DNA from: an uncultured Lachnospiraceae bacterium | GTDB taxonomy: Bacteria; Bacillota; Clostridia; Lachnospirales; Lachnospiraceae | NCBI GenBank assembly: GCA_910587935.1 | Contig: CAJUNP010000010.1 | Coordinates: 7,720-71,719 of the forward strand | Direction of reading: 5' to 3' | Length of the DNA stretch: 64,000 nt | Shown: in pieces, positions 53,069 through 62,322 of the stretch | How the letters are laid out: every line of letters begins with the position of its first letter | How positions within the stretch are numbered: position 1 is the first letter of the stretch | Made by a program: the position numbers and the translations under genes | The notes under the pieces: generated by a model | Told to the model about the DNA's origin: nothing | Databases searched by the model: none | Seen by the model: only the letters and a program-made list of their open reading frames with translations

Positions 53069-53863
53069 ATGCAGATTGGATTTATAGGACTTGGCAATAT
53101 GGCGACCGCAATCATTGGCGGTCTTCTTTCAAAGGGAAACATAACGCCCGATAAAATTATTGGCTCCGATAAAACGGAAGAATCAAAAAGGAAAGCCGAA
53201 GAATCGTTCGGGATCCGCATTGCGGCGGATAATCGGCAGGCGGCCGAAGAAAGCGACGTTCTCTTTCTTGCCGTAAAGCCGCAGTTCCTGTCGGCAGCTT
53301 TACAGGGAGTCAGGGACGTCATAAATAAGGATACCGTGATTATCAGTATTGCGGCCGGAAAAACCATTTCCTGGCTGGAACAGGAATTGGGAGAAGGCCA
53401 TAAAATTATCCGCTGTATGCCCAATACGCCGGCGCTTGTCGGCGAAGGATGTACCGGCGTATGCCCTAACAGCCTGGTAAGTGAAGAGGAGCTTTTCCGG
53501 GCGGTAGAGCTTTTAAACAGTTTTGGAAGGGCGCACATCGTGACGGAAGCCATGATGGACGCTGTCGTTGCGGTCAGCGGCAGTTCCCCCGCTTATGTGT
53601 TCCTCTTTATAGAAGCTATGGCCGACGGCGCGGTTCAGGCCGGAATGTCCCGGGCGCAGGCTTATGAGTTTGCGGCGCAGGCGGTGCTTGGCAGCGCTAA
53701 AATGGTGCTTGAAATGGGAAAACATCCCGGTGAATTGAAAGATATGGTATGTTCTCCGGGCGGGACTACCATAGAGGCGGTAAAGGTGCTGGAAGAGAAA
53801 GGATTTCGCGGCGCTGTTATGGATGCCATGGAGGCCTGTGTAAGGCGAAACAGAGAGCTTTAG
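53069..53863 (+). CDS. proC: Pyrroline-5-carboxylate reductase
   Basis: 264 aa. Rossmann start GFIGLGNMATAIIGG, NADP loop, AGKTISWLEQELG, IRCMPNTPALVGEG, and the C-terminal substrate-site helix with SPGGTTIEAVKVLEEKGFRGAVMDA. It reduces 1-pyrroline-5-carboxylate to proline in the cytoplasm. It is close behind the RNA methyltransferase (23 nt), in one transcript with pfkA at most. A promoter for the next gene follows directly. Confidence 0.95.
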   Translation: MQIGFIGLGNMATAIIGGLLSKGNITPDKIIGSDKTEESKRKAEESFGIRIAADNRQAAEESDVLFLAVKPQFLSAALQGVRDVINKDTVIISIAAGKTISWLEQELGEGHKIIRCMPNTPALVGEGCTGVCPNSLVSEEELFRAVELLNSFGRAHIVTEAMMDAVVAVSGSSPAYVFLFIEAMADGAVQAGMSRAQAYEFAAQAVLGSAKMVLEMGKHPGELKDMVCSPGGTTIEAVKVLEEKGFRGAVMDAMEACVRRNREL

Positions 53864-53870
53864 GCAAAAC

Positions 53871-53902
53871 TTGACAAAAGTAACTGTCTTTGATAATATA
53901 AT
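53871..53902 (+). promoter_or_regulatory. Promoter of the SleB-type hydrolase gene
   Basis: TTGACA (53871-53876) with TAATAT (53894-53899, 17-nt spacing) and an overlapping TATAAT (53897-53902, 20-nt spacing). Confidence 0.65.
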
Positions 53903-53990
53903 TCTCGTAACAAAATTAATAATTTTGTAATATATGCAATGAAGTGGGCATAATATAGTAAGAACCCATGGAAATTGGAGGTAAGAGAAA

Positions 53991-55076
53991 ATGTTAAAAG
54001 GCAGAAGGCTGCTTGTCCGTCTGAGCGCTCTTGCAGCGGCTTTGGCATTGTTTTGTGGGATAGGCATGACCGCTATGGCGAGTAGCACTAAGAATTACCT
54101 GGATACTTTAAACGGGGGTGTGGCACAGATTATTGATCCCAGTGTGAGTGATACGACTGAGATTATGAATATTACGCTTCAGGCACAGCAGGAAGCAATG
54201 AAAAAAATGGAAGAAGAGTCCACCCTTGTAATGGCGAACGTGCAGAATACGTTAAATGTCCGGTCTGAACCTGACGAGGAGTCAGACAAGCTGGGCAAGC
54301 TGTATAAGGACTGCGGCGGAACGATTCTGGAACGGCGCGACGGCTGGACCAAGCTGCAGTCGGGAGATCTGATCGGCTGGGCAAGCGATGAATACCTGCT
54401 TTTCGGGCAGGAAGCGGAATCCCTGGCGTCCCAGGTCGGACAGCTGCTGGCGACCACGGAGACGGAGGCGCTGCGGCTCCGGAAGGAACCCAGTACGGAG
54501 GAAGGGTTCTATACCATGATCACCCGCGGAGAAGAGATGGAAGTCATCGAAGTGCGTGATGACGGCTGGGTTTATGTGGATTATGACAGTACCAGCGGAT
54601 ATGTTTCGGAAGAATACGTAGACATCCATTTCCTGATTGATTCCGGCGAGACCATGGAAGCGATTAAAGAAAGAGAAAGAGCGGAAGCCGAGGCAAAAGC
54701 AAAGCTGGTAACCAATTACGGCGCGGCTACGGTAGGCGCGGACGATACGATGCTTTTGGCGGCCCTGATCCAGTGTGAGGCGGGCAGCGAGCCCTATGAA
54801 GGGCAGCTTGCGGTGGGCGCTGTTGTTATGAACCGTGTCAGAAGCGGGGCTTACCCGGATAATATTTACGGCGTAATATATGCTTCCGGGCAGTTTACGC
54901 CTGCCATGTCAGGAAAAGTGGATGCGCTGTACGTTTCAGGAAAAGTGAAAGACAGCTGTATTCAGGCGGCGCAGGAAGCGATAGCCGGTAATACCAACGT
55001 AGGAAGCGCGACACATTTCAGAAGAAATAACGGAACCAGAGAAGGTATTGTAATAGGAAAACAGATTTTCTGGTAA
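53991..55076 (+). CDS. Secreted cell-wall hydrolase with two SH3 domains and a SleB-type domain
   Basis: 361 aa. Signal peptide about residues 1-28. Two bacterial SH3 domains at about 80-140 (NTLNVRSEPDEESDKLGKL) and 155-215 (EALRLRKEPSTEEGFYTM) bind the wall. A C-terminal Hydrolase_2/SleB domain at about 245-361 (ALIQCEAGSEPYEGQLAVGAV has the catalytic Glu in CEA) resembles spore-cortex lytic enzymes. Similar SH3-SleB proteins are common in Lachnospiraceae. The role may be growth-related wall remodelling or germination. Confidence 0.88.
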   Translation: MLKGRRLLVRLSALAAALALFCGIGMTAMASSTKNYLDTLNGGVAQIIDPSVSDTTEIMNITLQAQQEAMKKMEEESTLVMANVQNTLNVRSEPDEESDKLGKLYKDCGGTILERRDGWTKLQSGDLIGWASDEYLLFGQEAESLASQVGQLLATTETEALRLRKEPSTEEGFYTMITRGEEMEVIEVRDDGWVYVDYDSTSGYVSEEYVDIHFLIDSGETMEAIKERERAEAEAKAKLVTNYGAATVGADDTMLLAALIQCEAGSEPYEGQLAVGAVVMNRVRSGAYPDNIYGVIYASGQFTPAMSGKVDALYVSGKVKDSCIQAAQEAIAGNTNVGSATHFRRNNGTREGIVIGKQIFW

Positions 55077-55080
55077 AATA

Positions 55081-55120
55081 AAAGGTAAACGGTGTTCTTA
55101 TTTGACCGTTTACCTTTTTA
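55081..55120 (+). terminator. Terminator after the SleB-type gene
   Basis: A 13-bp perfect stem (AAAGGTAAACGGT / ACCGTTTACCTTT) followed by TTTATT. Confidence 0.9.
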
Positions 55121-55226
55121 TTACATTTATTGCACGATAACGCAGTGTAACGTTTCAAGAAAACATTTGCAACATGCCTTTATCTATAGTAAGATAGACA
55201 TAACAAAGGAAAAGGAGGCGGGTATC

Positions 55227-55667
55227 ATGGAACCTACAATTGTCTGGTTAGTCCTGTTAATTGTGTTCATCGGAATTGAGATCCTGACTCTGGGACTTAC
55301 AACAATCTGGTTTGCAGGCGGATGCGTGCCGGCATTTATTGCAGCGTTGTGCGGGGCGCCCGTGTTGGTGCAAATCCTTGTGTTTTTAACTGTTTCTTTG
55401 ATACTGCTGTTCTTTACCAGACCGGTAGCGGTGAAGTATTTTAACAGAGACAGAATTAAGACCAACGCCGAAAGTCTGGTGGGGCGCACGGCGATTGTAA
55501 TCTCAGAGGTCGATAACCTGGAAGGAATCGGACAGGTAACGGTTTCGGGGCAGGAATGGAGTGCACGCAGCGCGGTGGACGGAATTCGGATTCCGATTGG
55601 AGCTGTTGTTACGGTTCGTGCCATCAACGGAGTAAAATTAATTGTTGAAGAAAGAAAAGAGGGTTAA
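55227..55667 (+). CDS. NfeD-family membrane protein (short form)
   Basis: 146 aa from the ATG at 55227, after AAAGGAGGCGGG. The frame extends 45 codons upstream but those overlap the preceding terminator. There are three hydrophobic segments in residues 1-80, and then an OB-fold (LVGRTAIVISEVDNLEGIGQVTVSGQEW) typical of NfeD C-termini. NfeD partners with SPFH proteins in membrane microdomains, and the SPFH gene follows 3 nt later. Confidence 0.9.
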   Translation: MEPTIVWLVLLIVFIGIEILTLGLTTIWFAGGCVPAFIAALCGAPVLVQILVFLTVSLILLFFTRPVAVKYFNRDRIKTNAESLVGRTAIVISEVDNLEGIGQVTVSGQEWSARSAVDGIRIPIGAVVTVRAINGVKLIVEERKEG

Positions 55668-55670
55668 AGC

Positions 55671-56582
55671 ATGTATATTCTTATAGTGATTGTAATTCTG
55701 ATTCTGGCTATTCTTGCCTCATGTATCAAAATCGTACCGCAGGCGCATGCGTATGTAATTGAACGTCTGGGCGCGTATCAGGGAACCTGGTCGGTTGGCT
55801 TTCATATTAAGCTTCCTTTTTTTGATAAAATTGCAAGAAAGGTTGACTTAAAGGAACAGGCGGTAGATTTTGCGCCGCAGCCCGTTATTACAAAGGACAA
55901 CGTAACGATGCGTATCGATACGGTTGTGTTCTTCCAGATTACGGATCCGAAGCTGTTTGCTTACGGTGTGGCCAATCCCATGATGGCAATTGAAAACCTG
56001 ACGGCGACTACCCTGCGTAATATTATCGGTGAACTGGAGCTGGACCAGACTTTAACCTCCAGGGAAGTTATTAATACAAAAATGCGCGCTTCTCTGGATG
56101 TAGCGACAGACCCGTGGGGAATTAAAGTAACCCGTGTGGAACTCAAGAATATCATCCCGCCTGCAGAGATTCAGAACGCCATGGAGCGTCAGATGAAAGC
56201 GGAACGTGAGAGACGTGAAGCGGTGACCCGTGCGGAAGGTGAGAAGAAAGCCAACATCCTGGTAGCGGAAGGCGAGAAAGAATCCAAGATTCTGGCGGCG
56301 GAGGCTGAGAAGCAGTCGGCGATTCTGCGTGCGGAAGCGGAAAAAGAAAAGATGATTCGCGAAGCGGAAGGCCGTGCGGAGGCAATCTTAAAGGTACAGC
56401 AGGCTAATGCGGACGGTATCCGCATGATTAAGGAAGCCGGAGCCGATGAAGCCGTACTTAAGATTAAGAGTCTGGAAGCATTTGAAAAGGCTGCGGACGG
56501 AAAAGCCACCAAAATCCTGCTTCCCTCCGATTTACAGGGAATTGCCAGTCTTGCAACGGCATGGAAAGAAGTAAAAGACTGA
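55671..56582 (+). CDS. SPFH/Band 7 membrane protein (stomatin/QmcA-like)
   Basis: 303 aa. One N-terminal membrane anchor (residues 3-22), a Band 7 domain (about 25-190: PQAHAYVIERLGAYQGTW, ITDPKLFAYGVANP, DPWGIKVTRVELKNI), then a long Ala/Glu-rich coiled coil (190-250, EGEKESKILAAEAEK) and a short C-terminal tail. Such proteins form cage-like membrane assemblies that scaffold proteases or organise lipids. It is co-transcribed with the NfeD gene. Confidence 0.92.
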   Translation: MYILIVIVILILAILASCIKIVPQAHAYVIERLGAYQGTWSVGFHIKLPFFDKIARKVDLKEQAVDFAPQPVITKDNVTMRIDTVVFFQITDPKLFAYGVANPMMAIENLTATTLRNIIGELELDQTLTSREVINTKMRASLDVATDPWGIKVTRVELKNIIPPAEIQNAMERQMKAERERREAVTRAEGEKKANILVAEGEKESKILAAEAEKQSAILRAEAEKEKMIREAEGRAEAILKVQQANADGIRMIKEAGADEAVLKIKSLEAFEKAADGKATKILLPSDLQGIASLATAWKEVKD

Positions 56583-56613
56583 CGGAAAGTAACGTAATAA
56601 AGTATAAAGCAAA

Positions 56614-56646
56614 CCTTTCGACCGGCAGAAGTTCTGCCGGTCAAAG
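56614..56646 (+). other. Long hairpin upstream of argF
   Basis: GACCGGCAGAA-G-TTCTGCCGGTC extended by CCTTT/AAAGG on the outside. No T run follows, so it may be an RNA-stability or attenuation element rather than a terminator. Confidence 0.55.
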
Positions 56647-56666
56647 GCGTATAAAGGAGTGGTAAA

Positions 56667-57656
56667 GTGAATTTAAAAGGACGTCATTTTTTAAAGCTGC
56701 TGGATTATTCTCCGGAAGAAATAGAATATCTTCTGGATCTGGCTGCAGAACTGAAAGAAAAAAAGAAAAAGGGTATTTCCGTGGCGGAGCTGCACAGGGG
56801 CAAAAATATAGCTTTGATATTTGAAAAGACAAGCACCAGAACCAGGTGTTCTTTTGAAGTAGCGGCGAATGATCTGGGTATGAATACGACGTATCTTGAT
56901 CCCTCCGGTTCGCAGATCGGAAAAAAGGAGAGTATCGCGGATACGGCAAGAGTCCTTGGACGGATTTATGACGGAATTGAGTATCGCGGATACGGCCAGG
57001 ATATTGTGGAAGAATTGGCCGAATATGCGGGGGTGCCTGTCTGGAACGGCTTGACCAATGAATTTCATCCCACGCAGATGCTTGCGGATCTGTTGACAAT
57101 CCGGGAGCATTTTGGAAAGGTAAAAGGAATTAAGCTTACATACATGGGAGACGCGCGTTACAATATGGGGAATTCCCTGATGGTAGCCTGTGCAAAGATG
57201 GGGATGCATTTTACGGCCTGTACGACTCAAAAATATTTCCCGTCGCCCGAACTGGTAACAACGTGTGAAAGTATCGCAAAGGAAACCGGTGCAACGATTA
57301 CCCTGACGGAGGACGTGAATGAAGGAACGAAGGGAGCCGACGTAATCTATACGGATGTATGGGTATCCATGGGAGAACCGGCGGACGTATGGGAAAGCAG
57401 GATTCGTGAGCTGACTCCCTATAAGGTGAATCGCAAGATCATGGAAAATGCCGGGGAAAAGGCGGTATTTATGCATTGCCTGCCTGCATTTCATGACTTG
57501 AAGACGGCTGTGGGAAAAGAAATGGGCGAAAGGTTTGGCTTTCAGGAGCTTGAAGTAACGGATGAGGTTTTTGAATCCGGGCAGTCTCTTGTATTTGAAG
57601 AAGCGGAAAACCGTATGCACACAATCAAGGCAGTAATGGCGGCAACTTTATTATGA
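56667..57656 (+). CDS. argF: Ornithine carbamoyltransferase
   Basis: 329 aa, GTG start after AAAGGAGTGG. Carbamoyl-phosphate motif [14 protein letters not shown] (STRT) near residue 55, [16 protein letters not shown] (HPTQ) near 130, DVWVSMGE near 232, and catalytic HCLPAFHD near 272. It makes citrulline from ornithine and carbamoyl phosphate. Both biosynthetic (ArgF) and catabolic (ArcB) forms share these motifs; there is no arginine-deiminase neighbour, so the biosynthetic form is favoured. The stop overlaps the birA start by 4 nt (ATGA). Confidence 0.93.
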   Translation: MNLKGRHFLKLLDYSPEEIEYLLDLAAELKEKKKKGISVAELHRGKNIALIFEKTSTRTRCSFEVAANDLGMNTTYLDPSGSQIGKKESIADTARVLGRIYDGIEYRGYGQDIVEELAEYAGVPVWNGLTNEFHPTQMLADLLTIREHFGKVKGIKLTYMGDARYNMGNSLMVACAKMGMHFTACTTQKYFPSPELVTTCESIAKETGATITLTEDVNEGTKGADVIYTDVWVSMGEPADVWESRIRELTPYKVNRKIMENAGEKAVFMHCLPAFHDLKTAVGKEMGERFGFQELEVTDEVFESGQSLVFEEAENRMHTIKAVMAATLL

Positions 57657-58633
57657 GAACAAAGATATTAAAGCTTTTAAGGGATACGAAAGAATACGTG
57701 TCGGGCCAGGAACTTTGCGAAAAATTTGGAGTGTCGAGAACGGCCGTTTGGAAAGCGGTAGGACAGTTAAAGAAAGAGGGGTATGGGATTGAGGCGGTGC
57801 AAAATAAAGGCTATCGTCTTGTTTCCGTACCGGATGTGTTAAGCCGTGAAGAAATTATAAGCTGCATGAAGACAAAGCGGATGGGCAGAAACGTGGTCTA
57901 TCTGGAAAGAACCGGTTCCACCAATCAGGACGCAAAAAGACTGGCGGAGGAGGGCGCACAGGACGGAACACTTGTAGTTACGGACTGCCAGGAGACCGGC
58001 AAAGGGAGAAGAGGACGGGGATGGGTATCGCCGCCGGGAATCAATATTTATTTTACCCTTCTGCTAAGACCGCAGTTCCAGCCGGATAAAGCGTCTATGC
58101 TTACGCTTGTGATGGCGCTCTCGGTTGCGCAGGCGATTGAGCGCCGGACGGGATATATCCCGGGAATTAAATGGCCTAATGATATTGTAATGGACGGTAA
58201 AAAAGTTTGCGGTATTCTGACGGAAATGACCTTGGAGGAAGAGTATATTCAGTCCGTCGTGATCGGAGTCGGAATTAACGTGGGACAGACTGATTTTCCG
58301 GAGGAAATCAAAGACAAGGCAACCTCTCTGGCTTTGAAGTGCGGTACAGGGACGGCAAGGTCATCACTGATTGCCGGCATTATGGAACGATTTGAAAAGA
58401 ATTACGCATTGTTTGAGAAGAACCTGGATCTGTCGGACTTGAAAGACACTTATGAAACGTATCTGGTTAATAAAAACCGGGAAGTCCGCATTTTGGACCC
58501 GGCCGGTGAATTTGAAGGCAGGGCGGAAGGAATCAACGAAAAAGGCGAACTGCTGATTGAACTTCCGGACGGAAGCGTCCGCAGGGTTTATGCCGGCGAA
58601 GTATCGGTAAGGGGGCTTTATGGGTATGTCTGA
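57653..58633 (+). CDS. birA: Bifunctional biotin-protein ligase / biotin-operon repressor
   Basis: 326 aa. N-terminal winged helix (residues 1-60, [24 protein letters not shown]). The catalytic domain has [13 protein letters not shown], the biotin/AMP loop [31 protein letters not shown], and a C-terminal SH3-like domain. It transfers biotin to biotin-dependent carboxylases and, through the HTH, can repress biotin genes. It is translationally coupled to argF. Confidence 0.94.
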   Translation: MRTKILKLLRDTKEYVSGQELCEKFGVSRTAVWKAVGQLKKEGYGIEAVQNKGYRLVSVPDVLSREEIISCMKTKRMGRNVVYLERTGSTNQDAKRLAEEGAQDGTLVVTDCQETGKGRRGRGWVSPPGINIYFTLLLRPQFQPDKASMLTLVMALSVAQAIERRTGYIPGIKWPNDIVMDGKKVCGILTEMTLEEEYIQSVVIGVGINVGQTDFPEEIKDKATSLALKCGTGTARSSLIAGIMERFEKNYALFEKNLDLSDLKDTYETYLVNKNREVRILDPAGEFEGRAEGINEKGELLIELPDGSVRRVYAGEVSVRGLYGYV

Positions 58634-58982
58634 ACAGAAAAAAGTGGTGCTTTGCGGCGCTAATGCTTACGAGCAGAAATATTATTTTAACGAGGTTTTT
58701 AACGGGATACCCGAATCCGTAAAAGATGAGCTTCATATTATCTGCGTACTGTTTACGGAAGAGGTGGGTGGAATTCTAACCATTGTATTTGAGGAGGACG
58801 GTACGCTGGCTTTGGAGACGCAGGCGGCGGAAGACGATTACCTTTATGACGAAATCGGCAGCGGTCTGCTGGTAAATGAGATCCGGCGCAAAAGGCAGGA
58901 ACTGTTAGAATCGCTGTGTTTATACTACCGTGTTTTTGTGCTGCACGAAGATGTAAGCGCGATATTGGATGATCAGGAGTAA
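58620..58982 (+). CDS. DUF6145-like small protein
   Basis: 120 aa, overlapping birA by 14 nt. A start at 58620 is 4 nt after TAAGGGGG; an ATG at 58626 is 10 nt after it, so either is possible. Core features: VVLCGANAYEQKYYFNEVF, then LHIICVLFTEEVGGILTIVF. Conserved in this operon position in Lachnospiraceae as far as I recall. Function unknown. Confidence 0.75.
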   Translation: MGMSEQKKVVLCGANAYEQKYYFNEVFNGIPESVKDELHIICVLFTEEVGGILTIVFEEDGTLALETQAAEDDYLYDEIGSGLLVNEIRRKRQELLESLCLYYRVFVLHEDVSAILDDQE

Positions 58983-58994
58983 AGGAGTGTGCAC

Positions 58995-59777
58995 ATGAAA
59001 AATAAAATATTAGTGATTGATGTGGGGAATACGAACATTACGTTTGGCGTATACGAAGATAAAAAGCTCTGTACGACTTTTCGAATGATGAGTAAAATGG
59101 CGCGCACCTCGGACGAATACGGCGTACTCATCCGGGAGCTTCTGCACAGTAACAAGATCGATCAAAAGGACATTGAAGGGACCATAATCGCAAGCGTAGT
59201 GCCAAACGTCATGCATGCCCTTACAGGAGCTATCGTGCGGTATGTAGGCAACGCTCCTGTGATTGTGGGGCCGGGTGTAAAAACAGGTATCAAAATTATT
59301 ACCGATAATCCAAGGGAAATAGGCCCCGACCGTATTGTGGACGCCGTGGCGGCCTATGAAATATACGGAGGTCCCGTACTGGTTCTTGATTTCGGAACGG
59401 CGACTACGTATGATTATGTAACAAAAGACGGAAGCTTTGCCGCCGGTATTACGGCTCCCGGTATCCGTACCAGCGCGAAGGCTTTGTGGGAAGATACGGC
59501 GAAGCTGCCTGAAATTGAAATTATGAAGCCAAAATCCATCCTGGCCCAGGAAACAATTTCGAGTATGCAGGCAGGGCTTGTATACGGACAGATCGGGCAG
59601 ACAGAGTATATTATCGGCAAAGTAAAGGAAGAAACGGGACTGGCTGATTTAAAAGTCGTCGCCACCGGAGGACTGGGAAGGATTATTTCTGACGAAACGG
59701 ATATGATTGACTATTATGACAGCTCTTTAACGCTGGAGGGGCTGCGTATTATTTATTACAAGAACCGCAAATCATAA
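58995..59777 (+). CDS. coaX: Type III pantothenate kinase
   Basis: 260 aa from the ATG at 58995, 7 nt after AAAGGAG (the frame also has a GTG at 58989). ASKHA-fold motifs: [15 protein letters not shown] (phosphate 1), [24 protein letters not shown] (phosphate 2 with catalytic Asp), and [20 protein letters not shown]. It performs the first step of CoA synthesis. The gene runs inside the argF-birA-dusB transcript. Confidence 0.95.
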   Translation: MKNKILVIDVGNTNITFGVYEDKKLCTTFRMMSKMARTSDEYGVLIRELLHSNKIDQKDIEGTIIASVVPNVMHALTGAIVRYVGNAPVIVGPGVKTGIKIITDNPREIGPDRIVDAVAAYEIYGGPVLVLDFGTATTYDYVTKDGSFAAGITAPGIRTSAKALWEDTAKLPEIEIMKPKSILAQETISSMQAGLVYGQIGQTEYIIGKVKEETGLADLKVVATGGLGRIISDETDMIDYYDSSLTLEGLRIIYYKNRKS

Positions 59778-59794
59778 GAAAAGGGCAGGCGGAT

Positions 59795-60769
59795 ATGCAG
59801 GAACTTAAAATCGGAAGCGTTACGCTTAAATCCAATATTTTGATGGCGCCAATGGCAGGAGTGAGCGACCTGCCATTTCGTCTGCTGTGCAGGGAACAGG
59901 GAGCCGCCCTTGTCTGTACGGAGATGGTCAGCGCCAAGGCGATACTCTATAACAATAAAAATACGGATCAGCTTATGGAGATTCATCCCGATGAAGCGCC
60001 AGTGTCTCTCCAGCTGTTTGGATCAGACCCTGAGATTATCAGTGAGATGGCCAGAAGAATCGAAGAACGCCCCTTTTCCGTGCTGGATATTAATATGGGC
60101 TGTCCCGTACCCAAGGTGGTGAATAACGGGGAAGGATCGGCGTTAATGAAGACGCCTTTGCTTGCCGGAAAAATTATTGAAAAGACGGTGCGCGCCATCC
60201 GCAAGCCGGTGACGGTTAAGATCCGAAAAGGCTTTGACGAACGTCATGTAAATGCGGTGGAAATGGCAAAAATAGCGCAGGAAAGCGGAGCAGCGGCAGT
60301 TGCCGTTCACGGGCGGACCAGAGAACAATATTATGCGGGAACGGCGGATTGGGATATTATTGCCCGGGTCAAGCAGGCGGTCAGGATACCGGTTCTTGGG
60401 AACGGCGATGTAACAGACGGAAAATCCGCAAAAAAAATGTTTGAATCGACAGGATGCGACGGCATTATGATCGGAAGGGCATGTCAGGGCGATCCATGGA
60501 TCTTCCGGCGGGTAAGTCATTTCCTTGATACCGGTGAAAATGCGCCCATACCGTCCGGAAGTGAAAAAAAGGAACTGATAAAACGACATGCGCTGCTGCA
60601 GCTTCAATATAAGGGAGAATATACGGCAGTCAGGGAGATGCGCAAACATCTTGCATGGTATACGGGCGGTATGCCTCATTCCGCGTCTTTCCGCCGCAGG
60701 ATTAACAGCATAGAGACGATACAAGAACTTTTAGAGGGCATTGAGGAGATATTTGGAAAAGCAGATTAG
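59795..60769 (+). CDS. dusB: tRNA-dihydrouridine synthase (DusB-like)
   Basis: 324 aa. FMN TIM-barrel: MAPMAGVSDLPFRLLCREQGA, the catalytic Cys in NMGCPVPKVVNNGEGSALM, KIRKGFDE, VHGRTREQYYAGTADW, and GNGDVTDGKSAKKMFESTGCDGIMIGRA. The C-terminal helical domain follows. It reduces uridine in the tRNA D-loop. It follows coaX by 17 nt. Confidence 0.94.
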   Translation: MQELKIGSVTLKSNILMAPMAGVSDLPFRLLCREQGAALVCTEMVSAKAILYNNKNTDQLMEIHPDEAPVSLQLFGSDPEIISEMARRIEERPFSVLDINMGCPVPKVVNNGEGSALMKTPLLAGKIIEKTVRAIRKPVTVKIRKGFDERHVNAVEMAKIAQESGAAAVAVHGRTREQYYAGTADWDIIARVKQAVRIPVLGNGDVTDGKSAKKMFESTGCDGIMIGRACQGDPWIFRRVSHFLDTGENAPIPSGSEKKELIKRHALLQLQYKGEYTAVREMRKHLAWYTGGMPHSASFRRRINSIETIQELLEGIEEIFGKAD

Positions 60770-60866
60770 AAATAATAAAGGCGCAAGTTCTTGAATAAGA
60801 AGAACCGTTGTTACATATTCTGTACAAAGAATTTTATCCGGATTGTAGAAGGATGAAAGGAGTTTT

Positions 60867-61715
60867 GTGGGTACGGAAACGATCGTCTTTTTTTATCTTC
60901 AGGAAAAGGCAGCGGCAAGACAATATCCATGGCACAAGGCAGAGTTTTATGTATACGAAACGGAATGGAACCAGAGGAAACTGTTGGCAGCAGCCATACC
61001 GGAGTATGATTTTCCGGGAAGGCATTGGAGAAAAGATAAATTGAAGAAAAAAATACAGTCCGCATTGCTCCCGGCGCTTCCGATCGGTTCATGGGAGAAA
61101 ACCGTATTTCTCTGCCATAAATCCTTATGCGGTAAAGAAGGGCTTTCCGACCGGGAAAAGGTAACGTACAGAGAGATTTTGGAGGAGGTTTTCCCAATGG
61201 AAATCCGGACATCCGACGACCAGCCGGACAGCGGCCGTATGACGCCGAAAGATATAACGGAAACCTTACTGGAAGAATATTGCAGGTTCGATGCGCTGGT
61301 GCTTATCGATTATGACAGGGATGACAGGTCAGAGGAGTTTGACACTGAAAGATTTATCAGCGAACACTGCCGGGGAGTGAATTATCTGGCCGTTGTGACG
61401 GCAGATCCGGAAAAATATGTGGAAGTTTTCGAAGAGGTCAGCGAAGAATACGGATTGATGGGAATTACGGTTCCGGAGATGAACATGTTGAATATACTGC
61501 CTAAATTTCATGTTTTGGTGGTGGACGCCGGATTAGAAACACGTAAGAACCTGCGTTTTCTGCCGTCGGGCTGTACGTATCTGGATTTGCTGTCCGTGGA
61601 AAAGCGGCGTAAATATGTGGAATCAAGACGAAAAGACATTCGTTATGTGTCGTTTGCGCGGCAGGTGGAGAAGAAGCTTCGTCAAAAAAAGCGGAATCTG
61701 GGACTTCTTTCTTGA
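60867..61715 (+). CDS. Conserved hypothetical protein (282 aa)
   Basis: GTG start after GAAAGGAG. The protein is soluble and hydrophilic. The first half has FFYLQEKAAARQYPWHKAEFYVYE and later WEKTVFLCHKSLCGKEG. The second half reads like an alpha/beta domain with YCRFDALVLIDYDRDDRSEEF and VLVVDAGLETRKNLRFLPSG. It ends with a very basic tail (RQVEKKLRQKKRNLGL). I do not recognise the family. The stop codon overlaps the -35 of the greA promoter. Confidence 0.7.
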   Translation: MGTETIVFFYLQEKAAARQYPWHKAEFYVYETEWNQRKLLAAAIPEYDFPGRHWRKDKLKKKIQSALLPALPIGSWEKTVFLCHKSLCGKEGLSDREKVTYREILEEVFPMEIRTSDDQPDSGRMTPKDITETLLEEYCRFDALVLIDYDRDDRSEEFDTERFISEHCRGVNYLAVVTADPEKYVEVFEEVSEEYGLMGITVPEMNMLNILPKFHVLVVDAGLETRKNLRFLPSGCTYLDLLSVEKRRKYVESRRKDIRYVSFARQVEKKLRQKKRNLGLLS

Positions 61716-61740
61716 CACTAGGTGGTAAAATGGTTATAAT
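61712..61740 (+). promoter_or_regulatory. Perfect consensus sigma-A promoter of greA-lysS
   Basis: TTGACA (61712-61717), 17-nt spacer, TATAAT (61735-61740). The leader of about 80 nt has a GTCAGCC...GGCTGAC pair (61759-61797). Confidence 0.85.
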
Positions 61741-61826
61741 ACGTAAGAATCGGGGGAAGTCAGCCCTGCCGATACTTCACGAATAAGCTGGCTGACGTCA
61801 GAAGGTTAATAGAGAGGTGTTTTAAA

Positions 61827-62309
61827 ATGGAAGAAAAGAAAAACATATTAACTTATGAGGGACTTAGGAAATATGAGGATGAACTTCATGAATTAAAGGT
61901 CGTTAAACGTCAGGAAGTGGCTCAGAAGATTAAGGAAGCCAGAGAACAGGGCGATTTATCCGAAAATGCCGAATACGATGCGGCAAAGGACGAGCAGCGT
62001 GATATTGAGACAAGGATTGAGGAGCTGGAGAAAATTTTAAAAAACGCGGAAGTAGTCGTGGAAGACGAAGTGGATTTGGACAAAATCAATATCGGATGCG
62101 TCGTTAAAATTTTTGATGTGGAGTATGGCGAGGATTTGGAATATAAAATAGTGGGTTCTACCGAGGCTGACAGTTTAAAAGGAAAGATTTCCAACGAAAG
62201 CCCGGTAGGAAAAGCATTGATTGGTCATAAAATAGGCGATGTAGTGGAAGTAGAGACGCAAATGGGCGTGATCCGGTACAGAGTCATGGAAATACAGCGT
62301 TCAAACTAA
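61827..62309 (+). CDS. greA: Transcription elongation factor GreA
   Basis: 160 aa. An N-terminal antiparallel coiled coil (residues 10-75) with the acidic tip AREQGDLSENAEYDAAKDEQ (the D-x-x-E pair that reaches the polymerase active site). The C-terminal FKBP-like domain carries EADSLKGKISNESPVGKALIGHKIGD. It rescues backtracked RNA polymerase. It is followed 13 nt later by lysS. Confidence 0.97.
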   Translation: MEEKKNILTYEGLRKYEDELHELKVVKRQEVAQKIKEAREQGDLSENAEYDAAKDEQRDIETRIEELEKILKNAEVVVEDEVDLDKINIGCVVKIFDVEYGEDLEYKIVGSTEADSLKGKISNESPVGKALIGHKIGDVVEVETQMGVIRYRVMEIQRSN

Positions 62310-62322
62310 AGGAGAGATAAAA

